This document shows, in pieces, positions 8,733-16,989 of a DNA stretch of 64,000 nucleotides. The notes below the pieces were generated by a model that was not told the DNA's origin, ran no database searches, and saw only the letters and a program-made list of their open reading frames with translations. Position numbers and translations under genes: made by a program. How positions within the stretch are numbered: the first letter of the stretch is position 1; the number at the start of each line of letters is the position of its first letter. This stretch comes from Chloracidobacterium validum (GTDB lineage: Bacteria > Acidobacteriota > Blastocatellia > Chloracidobacteriales > Chloracidobacteriaceae). The DNA lies in NCBI RefSeq assembly GCF_018304825.1, contig NZ_CP072649.1, positions 620,001 to 684,000 of the forward strand, written 5' to 3'.

Positions 8733-9387
8733 GAAAGGTACAAAGATATACCAAACTTTTCATATACTAGCCGATGGAAAATGGCACTGTGGCAAGCATG
8801 AATTGCCTGGAACTCAGCCGGCAAAAGCAATTCAAATCATTAGACAAAACGGTTATGAAATAAAAAACAAAACCATCCATTGTAGGGTATGTAATGAAAG
8901 CACAGTACATAGAAAGCTGGCATCAACCACCCCTACAACTGCACCGGTGGTGCGCTCTGTTCTGCCTGAGACATTAAAGAGGCGAGTCAAGGTAATCTAT
9001 AGCAATGTAGAAGCTATCACCCAGCGTAAATATGAACCAGCAGAACTAGAAGTTGACCACCGCTTTCCACAGGTACGATGGTCGTCACCAGAAGGCATGA
9101 ACGATCCGAATATGTCAGACGCTGAAATCACTGCCAAGTTTCAGCTCCTTACCCGCCAACACAATCTTTGGAAAAGTCGTTACTGCGAGAGATGTGTGAA
9201 AACGGGTACACGCGGGACTTTTGTAGGAATCAACTACTTCTATAAGGGTAATTCAATTTGGCCGGAAGATATACCCTGGGACGACGAGCGTGGCTGCTAT
9301 GGCTGCTTTTGGTATAACCCAGAAAAGTGGCGTCAAAGTCTGAATGATCTTATAGCTCGCAGATGTGAGAAAGTTGGAGAACTCTGA
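8713..9387 (+). CDS. HNH-type restriction endonuclease
   Basis: 224 residues. The HNH/beta-beta-alpha-metal core is ELEVDHRFPQVRW (residues about 113-125) and LLTRQHNLWKSRYCERC (about 153-169), with paired cysteines (CRVC near 60, CERC near 167, CYGC near 196) likely to bind zinc. This is the layout of small type II HNH restriction enzymes. The recognition sequence cannot be deduced. The start overlaps the methyltransferase gene. AT-rich like its partner. Confidence 0.75.
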   Translation: MDELPFRKGTKIYQTFHILADGKWHCGKHELPGTQPAKAIQIIRQNGYEIKNKTIHCRVCNESTVHRKLASTTPTTAPVVRSVLPETLKRRVKVIYSNVEAITQRKYEPAELEVDHRFPQVRWSSPEGMNDPNMSDAEITAKFQLLTRQHNLWKSRYCERCVKTGTRGTFVGINYFYKGNSIWPEDIPWDDERGCYGCFWYNPEKWRQSLNDLIARRCEKVGEL

Positions 9388-9413
9388 AATACTCTTTTGT
9401 GGTCAAGCGAGGG

Positions 9414-9513
9414 GGACTGACCAAGGCATGCAGCGGACGCCAAAAAGTGTCATCCTTTTTGACTGCGCAAAAAGGCCGCCGCTTTCCGGCGCCGCTGATG
9501 CGTGACGTTGGGC
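9414..9513 (+). other. attC site
   Basis: GACTGAC at the left end and GTTGGGC at the right end enclose arms GCATGCAGCGG and CCGCTGATGC, which pair with a bulge as attC hairpins do. It closes the restriction-modification cassette. Confidence 0.7.
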
Positions 9514-9546
9514 AGCGTGTTGAAGCTTCGGCAGAGGAGAAAGTAG

Positions 9547-9897
9547 ATGGCTCTGTTCCGTGTGTACTTGGTTGCAGTTCTGCTGGGACTTACTGGTTAC
9601 ACGTTGGTGGTCGGAATCAACCACGGCTGGAACCTGTTACCTGTCTTCTTTGGCAATATCGCCGAGATGAGCTGGTCCGGTCAGTTCAACGTCGACTTCA
9701 TGACGTTCCTCGGCCTGTCTGGAATCTGGGTCGCATGGCGTCACCAGTTCACGAGCAGTGGCGTTGCGCTCGGAGTGGTCGCGTTCTTTGGCGGCATGAT
9801 GTTCCTGGCGCCGTATCTGCTGTGGGCAAGTACGGCGGCGCATGGCGACGTAAAGGTTCTGTTGCTTGGCAGCGAGCGAGCAAATTCCGGCAAATAG
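9547..9897 (+). CDS. small integral membrane protein (cassette gene)
   Basis: 116 residues with three likely transmembrane helices: residues about 4-24 (FRVYLVAVLLGLTGYTLVV), 48-66 and 72-95 (GVALGVVAFFGGMMFLAPYL). A GGAG-like ribosome site (GAGGAGAAAG) precedes the ATG. No function is recognised. It lies between two attC sites and so is a single-gene integron cassette. Confidence 0.65.
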   Translation: MALFRVYLVAVLLGLTGYTLVVGINHGWNLLPVFFGNIAEMSWSGQFNVDFMTFLGLSGIWVAWRHQFTSSGVALGVVAFFGGMMFLAPYLLWASTAAHGDVKVLLLGSERANSGK

Positions 9898-9906
9898 CGC
9901 GCTGCT

Positions 9907-9970
9907 ACCCAACCATTCGCTGCAGGCGCGACCGCCCTGACGGGCGGCGACCTGAGCTCAAACGTCAAGC
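9907..9970 (+). other. attC site
   Basis: ACCCAAC ... GTCAAGC, with central arms CGCCC/GGGCG and a CATTCGCTGCAG left arm typical of attC. The right core has GTC for GTT, so it may be inactive. Confidence 0.6.
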
Positions 9971-9979
9971 CAAGTGATA

Positions 9980-10717
9980 ATGAAGTCAGGTAGATGCAAG
10001 TTCTGTGAATCAGATGCGCTTCTTGTCAAAGCGCATATCTACCCAAAGAGCGTCTACGACTATATTCGTCGCGGCGACAAGTACCCGAGCAAGCTGTATT
10101 CCTCCGATTCACGAATCCATCCCAAGAGAACCCAGATCGGCGTGTACGACCAAACCATCCTATGTCAGACATGCGAGGACGGTTTCAAGAAGTATGATGA
10201 CTACGGAGCGGCACTGCTCCTGAAAGATGTGGACCCCGCCACGCTCATCCCGAACGCCAATACGCCGGTAGCCTATTCGGTTGCAAAATATGACTACACG
10301 AGACTGAAGCTCTTCTTTCTCGGCGTTTTATGGCGCGCCTCCGCATCCAGACACGAAGTGTTCCAGAAGTGCGACTTGGGTCCGCACGAGCATGCTGTCC
10401 GCGCAATGATTCGAGATGGTGATCCCGGAGGCCCTGAAGACTTTGGCGTGGCTCTGCGACGATACATTGATGACCTCGGTCAATATTCGACAACCAGCCC
10501 ATATAGAACAAAGATCTGTGGTGTGAATTTCACTGTATTGCACATGGCAGGATACAAAGCCTTCATCAAGACAGATCGGCGTCTGTTGCCAGTGGAATTT
10601 GCACCATGTGTCCTCGCTCCGGGGCGGCCCTTGTACGTGCTGACCCACGATATTCGCCTAGACAAGGATTTCGCATTCATGCGGAAGGTAGTCATGAGTA
10701 GAACCCATAGGAAGTAG
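9980..10717 (+). CDS. HNH-like zinc protein (cassette gene)
   Basis: About 245 residues. The N-terminus has CKFCESDALLVKAHIYPKSV and then LCQTCED (about residue 60): two CxxC pairs around a conserved His-Ile-Tyr-Pro-Lys-Ser, the pattern of an HNH-related zinc fold seen in uncharacterised proteins. The remaining 170 residues carry no motif I know. GTG at 9974 is an alternative start. The gene starts directly after an attC core and ends 2 bp before the next attC, as in a compact cassette. A nuclease role is possible but not demonstrated. Confidence 0.65.
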   Translation: MKSGRCKFCESDALLVKAHIYPKSVYDYIRRGDKYPSKLYSSDSRIHPKRTQIGVYDQTILCQTCEDGFKKYDDYGAALLLKDVDPATLIPNANTPVAYSVAKYDYTRLKLFFLGVLWRASASRHEVFQKCDLGPHEHAVRAMIRDGDPGGPEDFGVALRRYIDDLGQYSTTSPYRTKICGVNFTVLHMAGYKAFIKTDRRLLPVEFAPCVLAPGRPLYVLTHDIRLDKDFAFMRKVVMSRTHRK

Positions 10718-10718
10718 G

Positions 10719-10790
10719 GCCTAACCAGAGGGATATGCGGACTGGCGACCCGCGGACGGCTCGCCAGTCCGCATATCCCTGATGTTGAGC
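10719..10790 (+). other. attC site with a perfect 20-bp palindrome
   Basis: GCCTAAC ... GTTGAGC enclose arms that are exact reverse complements over 20 bp (AGGGATATGCGGACTGGCGA and its complement). Normal attC sites have unpaired bases in the stem; here none is seen. Confidence 0.65.
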
Positions 10791-10796
10791 GTCATT

Positions 10797-11023
10797 TCAA
10801 CCTTGTGGGGTAGGCGATAAAGTCAGAAGAGTCGGCGATCCAGAAAGCACTTGGAGACTGATCTTGCGCCACGCGGGAAGGTCGGCACGATGATGTTCTT
10901 GCGAATCATCAAGAGGATGCCGACACGCTCCGCTTGCTCCGCGTGCGGCGGATGCTCGCTGTTGGGCTGAAGGAGAGTCATGAGCATTCCGCCCCTCATT
11001 GCTGAGGCAATCATTTTTTTATT
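10797..11023. other. stretch without a convincing gene
   Basis: About 230 bp between an attC site and the next gene. Short frames exist on both strands but none has a ribosome site or a recognisable product. Confidence 0.4.
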
Positions 11024-11431
11024 GTGTTCCTGGCCCATACGGTTGTTGGAAACCGTGAAGCGCTGAGTACGCGGCCGCCAGTGCCGGACGGCGCTGCCGC
11101 CGCAGAGTCCACCACGGTTGACCGCAACTGGGTTCAATCCCTTTGTGTCTTTCAGTTGGTCACGGCCGACTTGTTTGTGTTGTCCCTGCTGCTGTTCGCG
11201 CCGGGCGCTACAGATCTCGTACCCGCCAAGCGTGAGGTGGCCTTGGCAACAGCGATGTTCTTCGCCCTTTGGGGCTTAGCATGGCTTATCCAGCTTCTGG
11301 TGTTACGTCGTCGCCTGAGAGACTATATCCTCCTAAGCCAGTGGCTGTTCTGGTTCGTTTGTGCCGGACTGCTTTTTTGGGGCGCAGGCTCTATGAAAGG
11401 GCCCAACCATGCGCTCGCAGCCGGCGGCTGA
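11024..11431 (+). CDS. small membrane protein (cassette gene)
   Basis: The 135-residue frame starts with GTG at 11024, but the convincing part begins near residue 37: three hydrophobic helices (SLCVFQLVTADLFVLSLLLF, ATAMFFALWGLAWLIQLLVL, LLSQWLFWFVCAGLLFWGAG) joined by short basic loops. The upstream 35 residues may be untranslated. No family is recognised. A degenerate attC overlaps its end. Confidence 0.5.
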   Translation: MFLAHTVVGNREALSTRPPVPDGAAAAESTTVDRNWVQSLCVFQLVTADLFVLSLLLFAPGATDLVPAKREVALATAMFFALWGLAWLIQLLVLRRRLRDYILLSQWLFWFVCAGLLFWGAGSMKGPNHALAAGG

Positions 11432-11447
11432 GATTCGACGGTCGGCA
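11401..11447 (+). other. degenerate attC site
   Basis: GCCCAAC followed by CGCTCGCAGCCGGCGGCTGAG and a decayed right core (GGTCGGC). Only the left half is convincing. Confidence 0.35.
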
Positions 11448-11700
11448 GTTCTTCCTGACCACCCCGTTCGTCCCCGCTGCGGAGATCGGGACCGCCACTG
11501 GCCAGGAGTTCATTGCCCTGTACGTGTTCGACCAAGCCGGCCAACTAGTGTCGGCCACCATCAACGACTTGGGGCTGCGGGCTACGATGGACGAACCGGC
11601 CCGCCTCGCCCGGTGGGAGTCGCTGTTGGCGTCCCTCGGCCCGGTCAAGCGCGGGCGGATCAAGGTTGCTCCGTTCTGCATCGAGATGTTTGGGATGGAG
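11443..11700 (+). pseudogene. truncated hypothetical cassette gene
   Basis: An open stretch of about 90 codons (RFDGRQFFLTTPFVPAAEI ... RIKVAPFCIEMFGMEFG) with protein-like composition is cut at about 11700, where the sequence joins an epimerase fragment in another frame. No family is recognised. The junction looks like a recombination breakpoint. Confidence 0.4.
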
Positions 11701-12107
11701 TTCGGCAGTATGTGTCGTGGATTCATGACGTGGACTTCGCCCGGGCTGTCCGCTGGCTGATCGATCACGAGCTGGACGGGGCCATTAACCTGACGTCGCC
11801 GAACCCGCTGCCGAACCGTGAGTTCATGCGTGCCCTGCGGTGGGCGTGGGGGGGGGGCACGGTTGGGGCTGCCCGCGACACGGTGGATGCTCGAACTCGG
11901 GGCGGTGTTCCTCCGAACGGAGACCGAGTTGATCTTAAAGAGCCGGCGGGTCGTCCCTGGCCGGCTTTTGCAGTCCGGATTCATCTTCCAGTTCCCAGAC
12001 TGGACTGGGGCGGCGGAAGACCTGTGCCGAAGGTGGCGAGAGGCGAATGGCAGAAGTGCAAAGCACGCCGAACCAGGCGCTGCACCTGACCGGCGGGGCA
12101 TGTAGGC
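11701..12107 (+). pseudogene. C-terminal fragment of a TIGR01777-type epimerase
   Basis: Nearly identical to 24718-25122, the end of a complete epimerase gene. The frame is broken by two extra G in a poly-G run at 11848-11858 (GGGGGGGG against GGGGGG). The first 200 codons are missing. It is the left end of a duplicated block that continues through the integrase relic to 12985. Confidence 0.8.
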
Positions 12108-12160
12108 TTTCCCAGATTCGTAGCTCACTCGGCTCCCGCCGCTTATGCTTGTCGTTAGGC
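12068..12160 (+). other. attC site of the epimerase cassette
   Basis: GCCGAAC ... GTTAGGC with arms CGGCGGGG and CTCCCGCCG. It overlaps the end of the coding fragment. The copy at 25077 lacks the right half. Confidence 0.5.
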
Positions 12161-12191
12161 GGAAAGAAAGAACACCAGGCAAGGTTCTTAC

Positions 12192-12320
12192 GTCAATAAT
12201 CTTCGTCACGACCTCGAAAATGCCATAGCCTTCTATCGTGACAAATTGGGCTTGGTTCTCCAGTTCTCGTCGCCAGAACATGGCTACGCGTCCTTCGCGG
12301 CAGGTGCGTTCGACTCGGGG
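12192..12320 (+). pseudogene. fragment of a VOC (glyoxalase/bleomycin-type) protein
   Basis: A 43-codon stretch reads VNNLRHDLENAIAFYRDKLG, then LVLQFSSPEHGYASFAAGAF, the opening beta-alpha-beta unit of a vicinal-oxygen-chelate fold. No start codon in frame with a ribosome site, and no continuation beyond about 12345. It is a remnant of a cassette inserted at the preceding attC; the homologous block at 25150 lacks it. Confidence 0.5.
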
Positions 12321-12563
12321 TCGCGCTGTCAGGGGCGAATTAGGCTGATCTGGTGGGGCGTCGTACAGGTGTTAGCCTCGAAGTTGCTGACCTTGAGGCT
12401 GCGCACCGCCTGCCCTTGTTCAGAACTGAGTGACAAGAAAAGAACATCAGAGCATTGAGAGGCTGATGTTCGGTAGAAACAATCTCCTTTTCATTCGCTG
12501 ATAGAGGGTAAGGATGCATGCCACTGGCAAGTGGAGCGAGAGATGGGTTTGGTGAGTAACCGG

Positions 12564-12985
12564 TTACAGATCCAGTGGGCTTTTCAGCGGCTTGAGGTCG
12601 GACTTGATGGTGTGGGTATAGATCATCGTGGTGCGGACATTACTGTGACCCAGCATCTGCTGGATCCGGCGGATATCGTAATTGGCTTGCAACAGGTGGG
12701 TGGCGAAGCTGTGGCGTAAGGTATGTGGTGAAACTCGCTTCGGGATCCCTGCCCTCAAGGTGGCAGCTTTGATGGCTCGCTGAATATCAGTTTCTTGCAC
12801 ATGGTAACGACGCAGTTCCCCTGTTTCCTTGGCCCAGTCAGGCTGGGAGCATGGAAAAACCATTGCCAGACTAGCTCTCACGCCGCTCCTTTGGATTTCT
12901 TGTCAAAATTTCCCGGCATAAATACCCCGGCATACCCTCTGGCTAAGCCCTCCTGATGGAGAGCTTTAATGCGCTCCAATTGCGC
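12564..12985 (-). pseudogene. intI: integron integrase relic 2 (C-terminal part)
   Basis: The open part (12564-12881, 105 codons) encodes the end of an integron integrase: [20 protein letters not shown] is the IntI-typical QRA segment, [12 protein letters not shown] carries the conserved His and Arg of the HxxR box, and [16 protein letters not shown] contains the second His and the nucleophilic Tyr. The upstream catalytic Arg box and N-terminal domain are missing; the homology to relic 3 stops at about 12985, where the attI-like segment begins. Nearly identical to 25320-25720. Confidence 0.8.
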
Positions 12986-12989
12986 TATG

Positions 12990-13143
12990 TAGCTTGACTA
13001 AACTTTGCTCTGGAGGACAATATCTGCGGATTCAGATAGCTGGTAGGGGCTGGACATGGGCTGTTTTTGCTGTTCGTCCTTACAGGCTGGGGGATATACT
13101 ACCGATGTAGTTTGATGTCGTGCAGTTTAATCACTGGTTAGGC
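12990..13143 (+). mobile_element. attI-like segment, copy 2
   Basis: Second copy of the segment at 7575-7726, ending in GTTAGGC, an exact integron core. It is fused directly to integrase relic 2 and is followed by the second series of cassettes. From here to 13306 there is no convincing gene. Confidence 0.55.
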
Positions 13144-13306
13144 CGCACAGGACGACCAGTGCGGCAGTTCAGAACACGCAGCAGCCGAGACCGCGCCGCA
13201 CGCTCAAGCCCGTGAAGTCGCTGCGGTCGTTCTCACAGCACGCAAAGCGCCAGGAAGCTGTGCGCTTGCTAGCCTATGCTTGACCACTTTCTTCAGCCGC
13301 AAGAGC

Positions 13307-13591
13307 ATGCGCATGACAACCAGCAACTTGATCAAACCCGCAGTACACGTCGGACTTGGCACAGCTCTCTTGCTTCTTGTTCCGCTGATCGCCATGCAGT
13401 TTACTAAAGAAGTGTCTTGGGGACCTGGTGACTTCTTTGCCGCTGCCCTACTGCTCTTTGCAAGTGGCATGTCGTACTCACTCGTCGCGCAGAGAGTTCG
13501 TACATCGAAGCAGCGGGCCGCAGTAGCTGTGGTCGTGTTGGCCGTGCTCGCGGTTGTTTGGGCAGAACTAGCAGTCGGACTGTTTGATTAG
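13307..13591 (+). CDS. small three-helix membrane protein (cassette gene)
   Basis: 94 residues, three hydrophobic helices: LGTALLLLVPLIAMQF, FFAAALLLFASGMSYSLVAQ and AAVAVVVLAVLAVVWAELAV. This layout is common among cassette-encoded proteins of unknown function. TTG at 13280 would add nine residues. The basic loop RVRTSKQR between helices 2 and 3 suggests that it faces the cytoplasm. No partner is evident. Confidence 0.65.
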   Translation: MRMTTSNLIKPAVHVGLGTALLLLVPLIAMQFTKEVSWGPGDFFAAALLLFASGMSYSLVAQRVRTSKQRAAVAVVVLAVLAVVWAELAVGLFD

Positions 13592-13608
13592 GCAGCAGTG
13601 CAAGGTGC

Positions 13609-13742
13609 GGCCCCTACCCCCTCGCTCCCCCCCCGACCCGCTACGGTAGCCACTGCCTGGCCGCTCCAGCCATAGCATTCATCGTCCTTCCGCGGCCAGT
13701 CGGCGTCTGCCTCCGCGGTCGGGGTTGGCTCGAACGTTAAGT
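13609..13742 (+). other. long attC site
   Basis: A VCR-like long site ending in GTTAAGT, with central arms CGCGGCCAGTCGG/CTGCCTCCGCGG. It resembles the site at 19850-19979. The left core is poorly defined. Confidence 0.5.
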
Positions 13743-14298
13743 TGCTCAACATAGTCCCAATCGCAGGTCTCTGGCAAGAACATAAACACCGACTGCGTAA
13801 CTACATCGCTAGGCGCGTCCGGGAACGTCACGTTGCGGAAGACATCCTTCAGGACGTTTTCGTTAAGGCGCAGGCCAGCTTTTGCATACGGTTACGTCGC
13901 CAGGGAGTGTTTCGGCCTGGCTGTTCCGGGTGGCGGGCCAGCGCCATCGCTAACTACTACCGAACCCACAAGACCACGGAAGAACTGCCCGAGGACCTCT
14001 CGGCGCTCGAGCGAGAGCGGGACTACGTCGCCGAGTTGGCTTCCTGTCTCCAACCGATGATCGCTGGCCTGCCCGATATTTACCGGACGGCCCTGACTTG
14101 TCAGAGATCAAAGGAATCCCGCAAAGGGAGGTTGCGGATTGGCTGGGTATTTCCGTGTCAGGCGCAAAGTCCAGAGTCCAGCGCGGTCGCGAGAAACGGC
14201 GCGAACGCTTATCGCAATGCTGTGAGATAGAAACCGGACGAAATAGCATTGTCGGTTACGAAGTTCGAGACAAGCGCTGTGGCTGCGATGGGGCTTGA
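13742..14298 (+). pseudogene. frameshifted SigZ-like ECF sigma factor
   Basis: Region 2 of an ECF sigma factor is readable (WQEHKHRLRNYIARRVRERH, AEDILQDVFVKAQ), followed by YYRTHKTTEELPEDLSA, a SigZ-like linker. Region 4 (REVADWLGISVSGAKSRVQR) lies in a different frame. The frame must shift near 13880-13945 and again near 14098, so no full protein can be made unless these are sequencing errors. The C-terminal CCEIETGRNS...CGCDG cysteines are typical of sigma factors linked to metal or arsenic genes, and arsM follows 85 bp downstream. Confidence 0.65.
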
Positions 14299-14382
14299 GC
14301 AAATTTTGCGTCCTTTTCAGGCGATCTACGTATATACGGGTAGGCACAGCACATGCCGCAACTCAACTACCGGAGATCCTAT

Positions 14383-15420
14383 ATGAATACCCAATTGATT
14401 GATAGAAGTGGCCAGGTTGCGGGGGGATGCTGCGGCGGACCGGCCCCTGAGGGGGTAGCGGCTTGCTGCGTCAAGGACGCAGAAGCCAAAGTTGGAGGTG
14501 CCAAAGTTGGAGGTGAAGTGGGCGGCGGATCTGGCTCGGCACCTCATAAGGAGGGGACACTTTCTTCTTGCTGCGGCGAAAGCAGCCCGGCGTCGAAAGA
14601 CCCAAGAGGAAACGTCGCAAGTCAGGTTACGCGCGACGAAATCCGCCAGGCTGTTCGCACTCAGTACAGTCAGGTTGCGGAAAGCGACGGCTGCGGCTGC
14701 GGGACCGCCGGCTCGGCGTGTTGCGGTTCGACGGGTACCGACCTCAACACGTTGTCGCAGGCGCTGGGGTACTCGCCGTCCGAGGCAAGTTCGGTTCCGG
14801 CGGGTGCCAACATGGGGCTGGGATGCGGCAATCCGCAGGTGATCGCCAGCCTGCAACCCGGCGAGACCGTCGTCGACCTCGGCAGTGGCGGCGGATTCGA
14901 CTGCTTCCTGGCATCGCGCCAAGTTGGCGATACCGGTCGGGTCATAGGCGTAGATATGACGCCCGCGATGGTTTCCAAGGCACGCGCCAATGCAGCCAAA
15001 GGAAGCTATCGGAACGTCGAATTTCGCCTTGGCGAGATTGAGTCGCTGCCGATCGCCGATGCGACGGCAGACGCGATTATTTCCAACTGCGTTATCAATC
15101 TGTCGCCGGACAAGCAGCGCGTTTTTTCGGAGTCCTATCGGGTCTTGAAACCCGGTGGCCGGCTGGCGATCGTTGATATCGTTGCATTTGCCGAACCCCC
15201 CGAGGAAATCCGCCAGGACATGGCACTCTTTACCGGATGCATGGCTGGCGCATCGCTCGTCGAGGAGATCGAAACAATGCTGCAAACAGCCGGTTTTCAA
15301 GAAATTCGAGTCTCTCCGAAGGGCGAGAGCAAATCGTTCATTCGCGATTGGGCGCCAAACGCGCCGATCACGGACTATGTTGTGTCCGCAACTATCGAAG
15401 CAGTCAAGCCCGCAACCTAA
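14383..15420 (+). CDS. arsM: arsenite S-adenosylmethionine methyltransferase
   Basis: 345 residues. Methylates As(III) to volatile or less retained species. The SAM site is VVDLGSGGGFDCFLASRQVG (residues about 165-185), followed by NCVINLSPDKQRVF, which holds the ArsM catalytic Cys, and LKPGGRLAIVDIV. The N-terminal 125 residues are unusually Cys-rich with repeated pairs (GGCCGG, AACC, SSCCGE, DGCGCG, SACCGS), probable arsenic-binding sites beyond the family core. ATG at 14383 has GGAG 8 bp upstream. With the broken sigma gene upstream and an attC downstream, it forms an arsenic-response cassette. Confidence 0.88.
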   Translation: MNTQLIDRSGQVAGGCCGGPAPEGVAACCVKDAEAKVGGAKVGGEVGGGSGSAPHKEGTLSSCCGESSPASKDPRGNVASQVTRDEIRQAVRTQYSQVAESDGCGCGTAGSACCGSTGTDLNTLSQALGYSPSEASSVPAGANMGLGCGNPQVIASLQPGETVVDLGSGGGFDCFLASRQVGDTGRVIGVDMTPAMVSKARANAAKGSYRNVEFRLGEIESLPIADATADAIISNCVINLSPDKQRVFSESYRVLKPGGRLAIVDIVAFAEPPEEIRQDMALFTGCMAGASLVEEIETMLQTAGFQEIRVSPKGESKSFIRDWAPNAPITDYVVSATIEAVKPAT

Positions 15421-15481
15421 CCAAACATTCCACTAGACCTGCACGAAAAGCCGTGCAGGCCGGTGACTTCAAACGTGAGGC
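15415..15481 (+). other. attC site
   Basis: ACCTAAC at the arsM stop and GTGAGGC at the right, with perfect inner arms CCTGCACG(aaaag)CCGTGCAGG. The right core has GTG for GTT. Confidence 0.6.
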
Positions 15482-15485
15482 GGCT

Positions 15486-15953
15486 ATGCACATCACTACA
15501 CCAAATCGCGCCACACACAGCTACAGGCAAAGACTGCACGCACCACCTGCCAGGGTCTTTCCGCTTCTGTGCCCGGTGCGGGAGACGGAGTGGGTAGAGG
15601 GTTGGGCGCCGGAGCTTGTCATCAGCACTTCCGGCGTTGCCGAGCGGGATTGCGTGTTCATCACGCCGGACAAACTCGGAAAGGCGATTTGGTATGTCAC
15701 ACGCCACGAGCCGACGAGATGGTTCGTCGAGATGTTAAGGATTGTGCCCGGAGTGACAGCCTGTCGGCTGGAGATTCAGCTTTCCGAAGATAGCGACGGT
15801 TGTTTTGCGGATGTTAGCTACAGCCATACGAGCATCGGTCCTGCGGGTGATGAGTTCGTAGCCGCCTTCACTGCCGACTACTACATGAGGTTTATGCAGG
15901 CTTGGGAGGCACAGTTGAATCATTTCTTGAAGACTGGCTCGATTGACAGATGA
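15486..15953 (+). CDS. SRPBCC-family protein (cassette gene)
   Basis: 155 residues with a START/Bet v1-like (SRPBCC) pattern: the opening strand SYRQRLHAPPARVFPLLCPV, ETEWVEGWAPE near residue 35, then alternating strands (AIWYVTRHEPTRWFVEMLRI, CRLEIQLSEDSDGCFADVSY) and a C-terminal amphipathic helix (YMRFMQAWEAQLNHFLK). Such proteins bind hydrophobic ligands in a cavity. The start lies 4 bp after the attC core, as usual in cassettes. Ligand unknown. Confidence 0.7.
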   Translation: MHITTPNRATHSYRQRLHAPPARVFPLLCPVRETEWVEGWAPELVISTSGVAERDCVFITPDKLGKAIWYVTRHEPTRWFVEMLRIVPGVTACRLEIQLSEDSDGCFADVSYSHTSIGPAGDEFVAAFTADYYMRFMQAWEAQLNHFLKTGSIDR

Positions 15954-16050
15954 CCACGCCGCCGGACCATGCGCGGCAGCGAACCCGGCGTGAGCGTCGC
16001 GGTTGCAATCGTAGCGCCCGAGTGCCGGGGCGTTGAGCTTGTCGTTAGGC
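15951..16050 (+). other. attC site
   Basis: Ends in GTTAGGC (16044-16050), with arms CGCGGCAGCGAACCCGGCG and a distal GCCGGGGCGTTGAG. The left core is degenerate. Confidence 0.5.
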
Positions 16051-16074
16051 TTCACAGACCCCACCAACTGCCGT

Positions 16075-16574
16075 ATGTCCGGTCCGCCAACCCTTCACTT
16101 CTTCTGCAGAAAGCCGGAGCCGGCAAGACGACTGTCGCATCCCGTGTCGTGTAAGAGCTCAGCGCGATCCTGATCTCCGAAGACATCTGGCTCACCCGAC
16201 TGTTCGGCGATCAGATGAAGACCTTCGGCGACTACATCAAGTTCTCACAGAAGTTGAAGACCGTTGTTGGCCCGCTTGTCGTGGACCGACTGACAACCGG
16301 TCAGTCGGTGGGGCTGGACTTCCAGGCGAATACAAAGACCGGGCGAGCTTGGTTCCGATCGGTGTTTGGGCAGGCAGGCGCTGCGCACGTCCTGCACGGC
16401 GTGAACACGCCCGACGAAGCGTGTCTGTCACGGATTGCGAAGCGCAACGCCGAGCGACCCGAAGGTTCCCATCACCTGACGGAGGAGGACTTTGTCTGTG
16501 TCTCGTCGTTCTTCCAAGCACCGGAGGAAGCTGAGGGCTTCAGCGTCAAGAACCACGCAGCGGGAGCGCGGTGA
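16075..16574 (+). pseudogene. P-loop kinase-like cassette gene, frameshifted (copy 1)
   Basis: The reading starts at ATG 16075 (MSGPPTLHFFC), then the frame must change to read the Walker A box KAGAGKTTVASRV; a TAA at 16153 also interrupts it. The rest (DYIKFSQKLKTVVGPLVVDR, VLHGVNTPDEACLSRIAKRN, 16155-16574) is open and resembles AAA/zeta-toxin-like small-molecule kinases. It is nearly identical to 20004-20503, which shares the same frame break but lacks the TAA. Gene and attC are duplicated together, so a whole cassette was copied. Confidence 0.65.
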
Positions 16575-16575
16575 A

Positions 16576-16701
16576 GCCTAACCCTTCACTCGAGCGGACT
16601 GCTACGGCTACGCAGCTTGGCCCTTCCAGGGCCAGCCAGTATTGTACCCTCTAGGGACAAGCCACTCCGCCAGGGGCAGCCACTCAACTCAAACGTTAGG
16701 T
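16576..16701 (+). other. long attC site (copy 1 of a duplicated cassette)
   Basis: GCCTAAC ... GTTAGGT, about 125 bp with nested palindromes (TTGGCCCTTCCAGGGCCAG, CCCTCTAGGG). Nearly identical to 20505-20630. Confidence 0.7.
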
Positions 16702-16733
16702 CGCAACCCGTCGTCACGGTCAGGAGGCAACAC

Positions 16734-16892
16734 GTGAAGCAATATCGAAACCCTTTACCGCAGCTTGCAGGGTCATTTTTCCTGACTGATGGTGGCATTG
16801 AAACTACCCTGATCTTCATACCATTTTTGCTCAATCGTATAGATGAAGAGGTTCGTAGAAACTTTATTCAAGAATGTTGCAAGACCGTATAG
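16734..16892 (+). pseudogene. N-terminal stub like homocysteine S-methyltransferase
   Basis: GTG at 16734 opens a 52-codon frame. VKQYRNPLPQLAG then SFFLTDGGIETTLIF matches the start of homocysteine S-methyltransferase-like proteins, in which LTDGGIETTLIF leads into the barrel. The frame then reads unrelated residues and stops. It is a truncated cassette. The 100 bp that follow are AT-rich and hold no gene. Confidence 0.5.
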
Positions 16893-16989
16893 CATTACGA
16901 ATGTTAAAATCAAAGCGATGGGTTATTTTTTTGAGGAGACAAACGAACGTACTTTTCGATAGGTGCTAATCTTACGGAGGTTGTTTCAA

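Noticed and set aside
10823-11137. Minus-strand frame of about 100 codons
   Set aside because: No ribosome site, overlaps the start of a plus-strand cassette gene, and cassette genes here read rightward.
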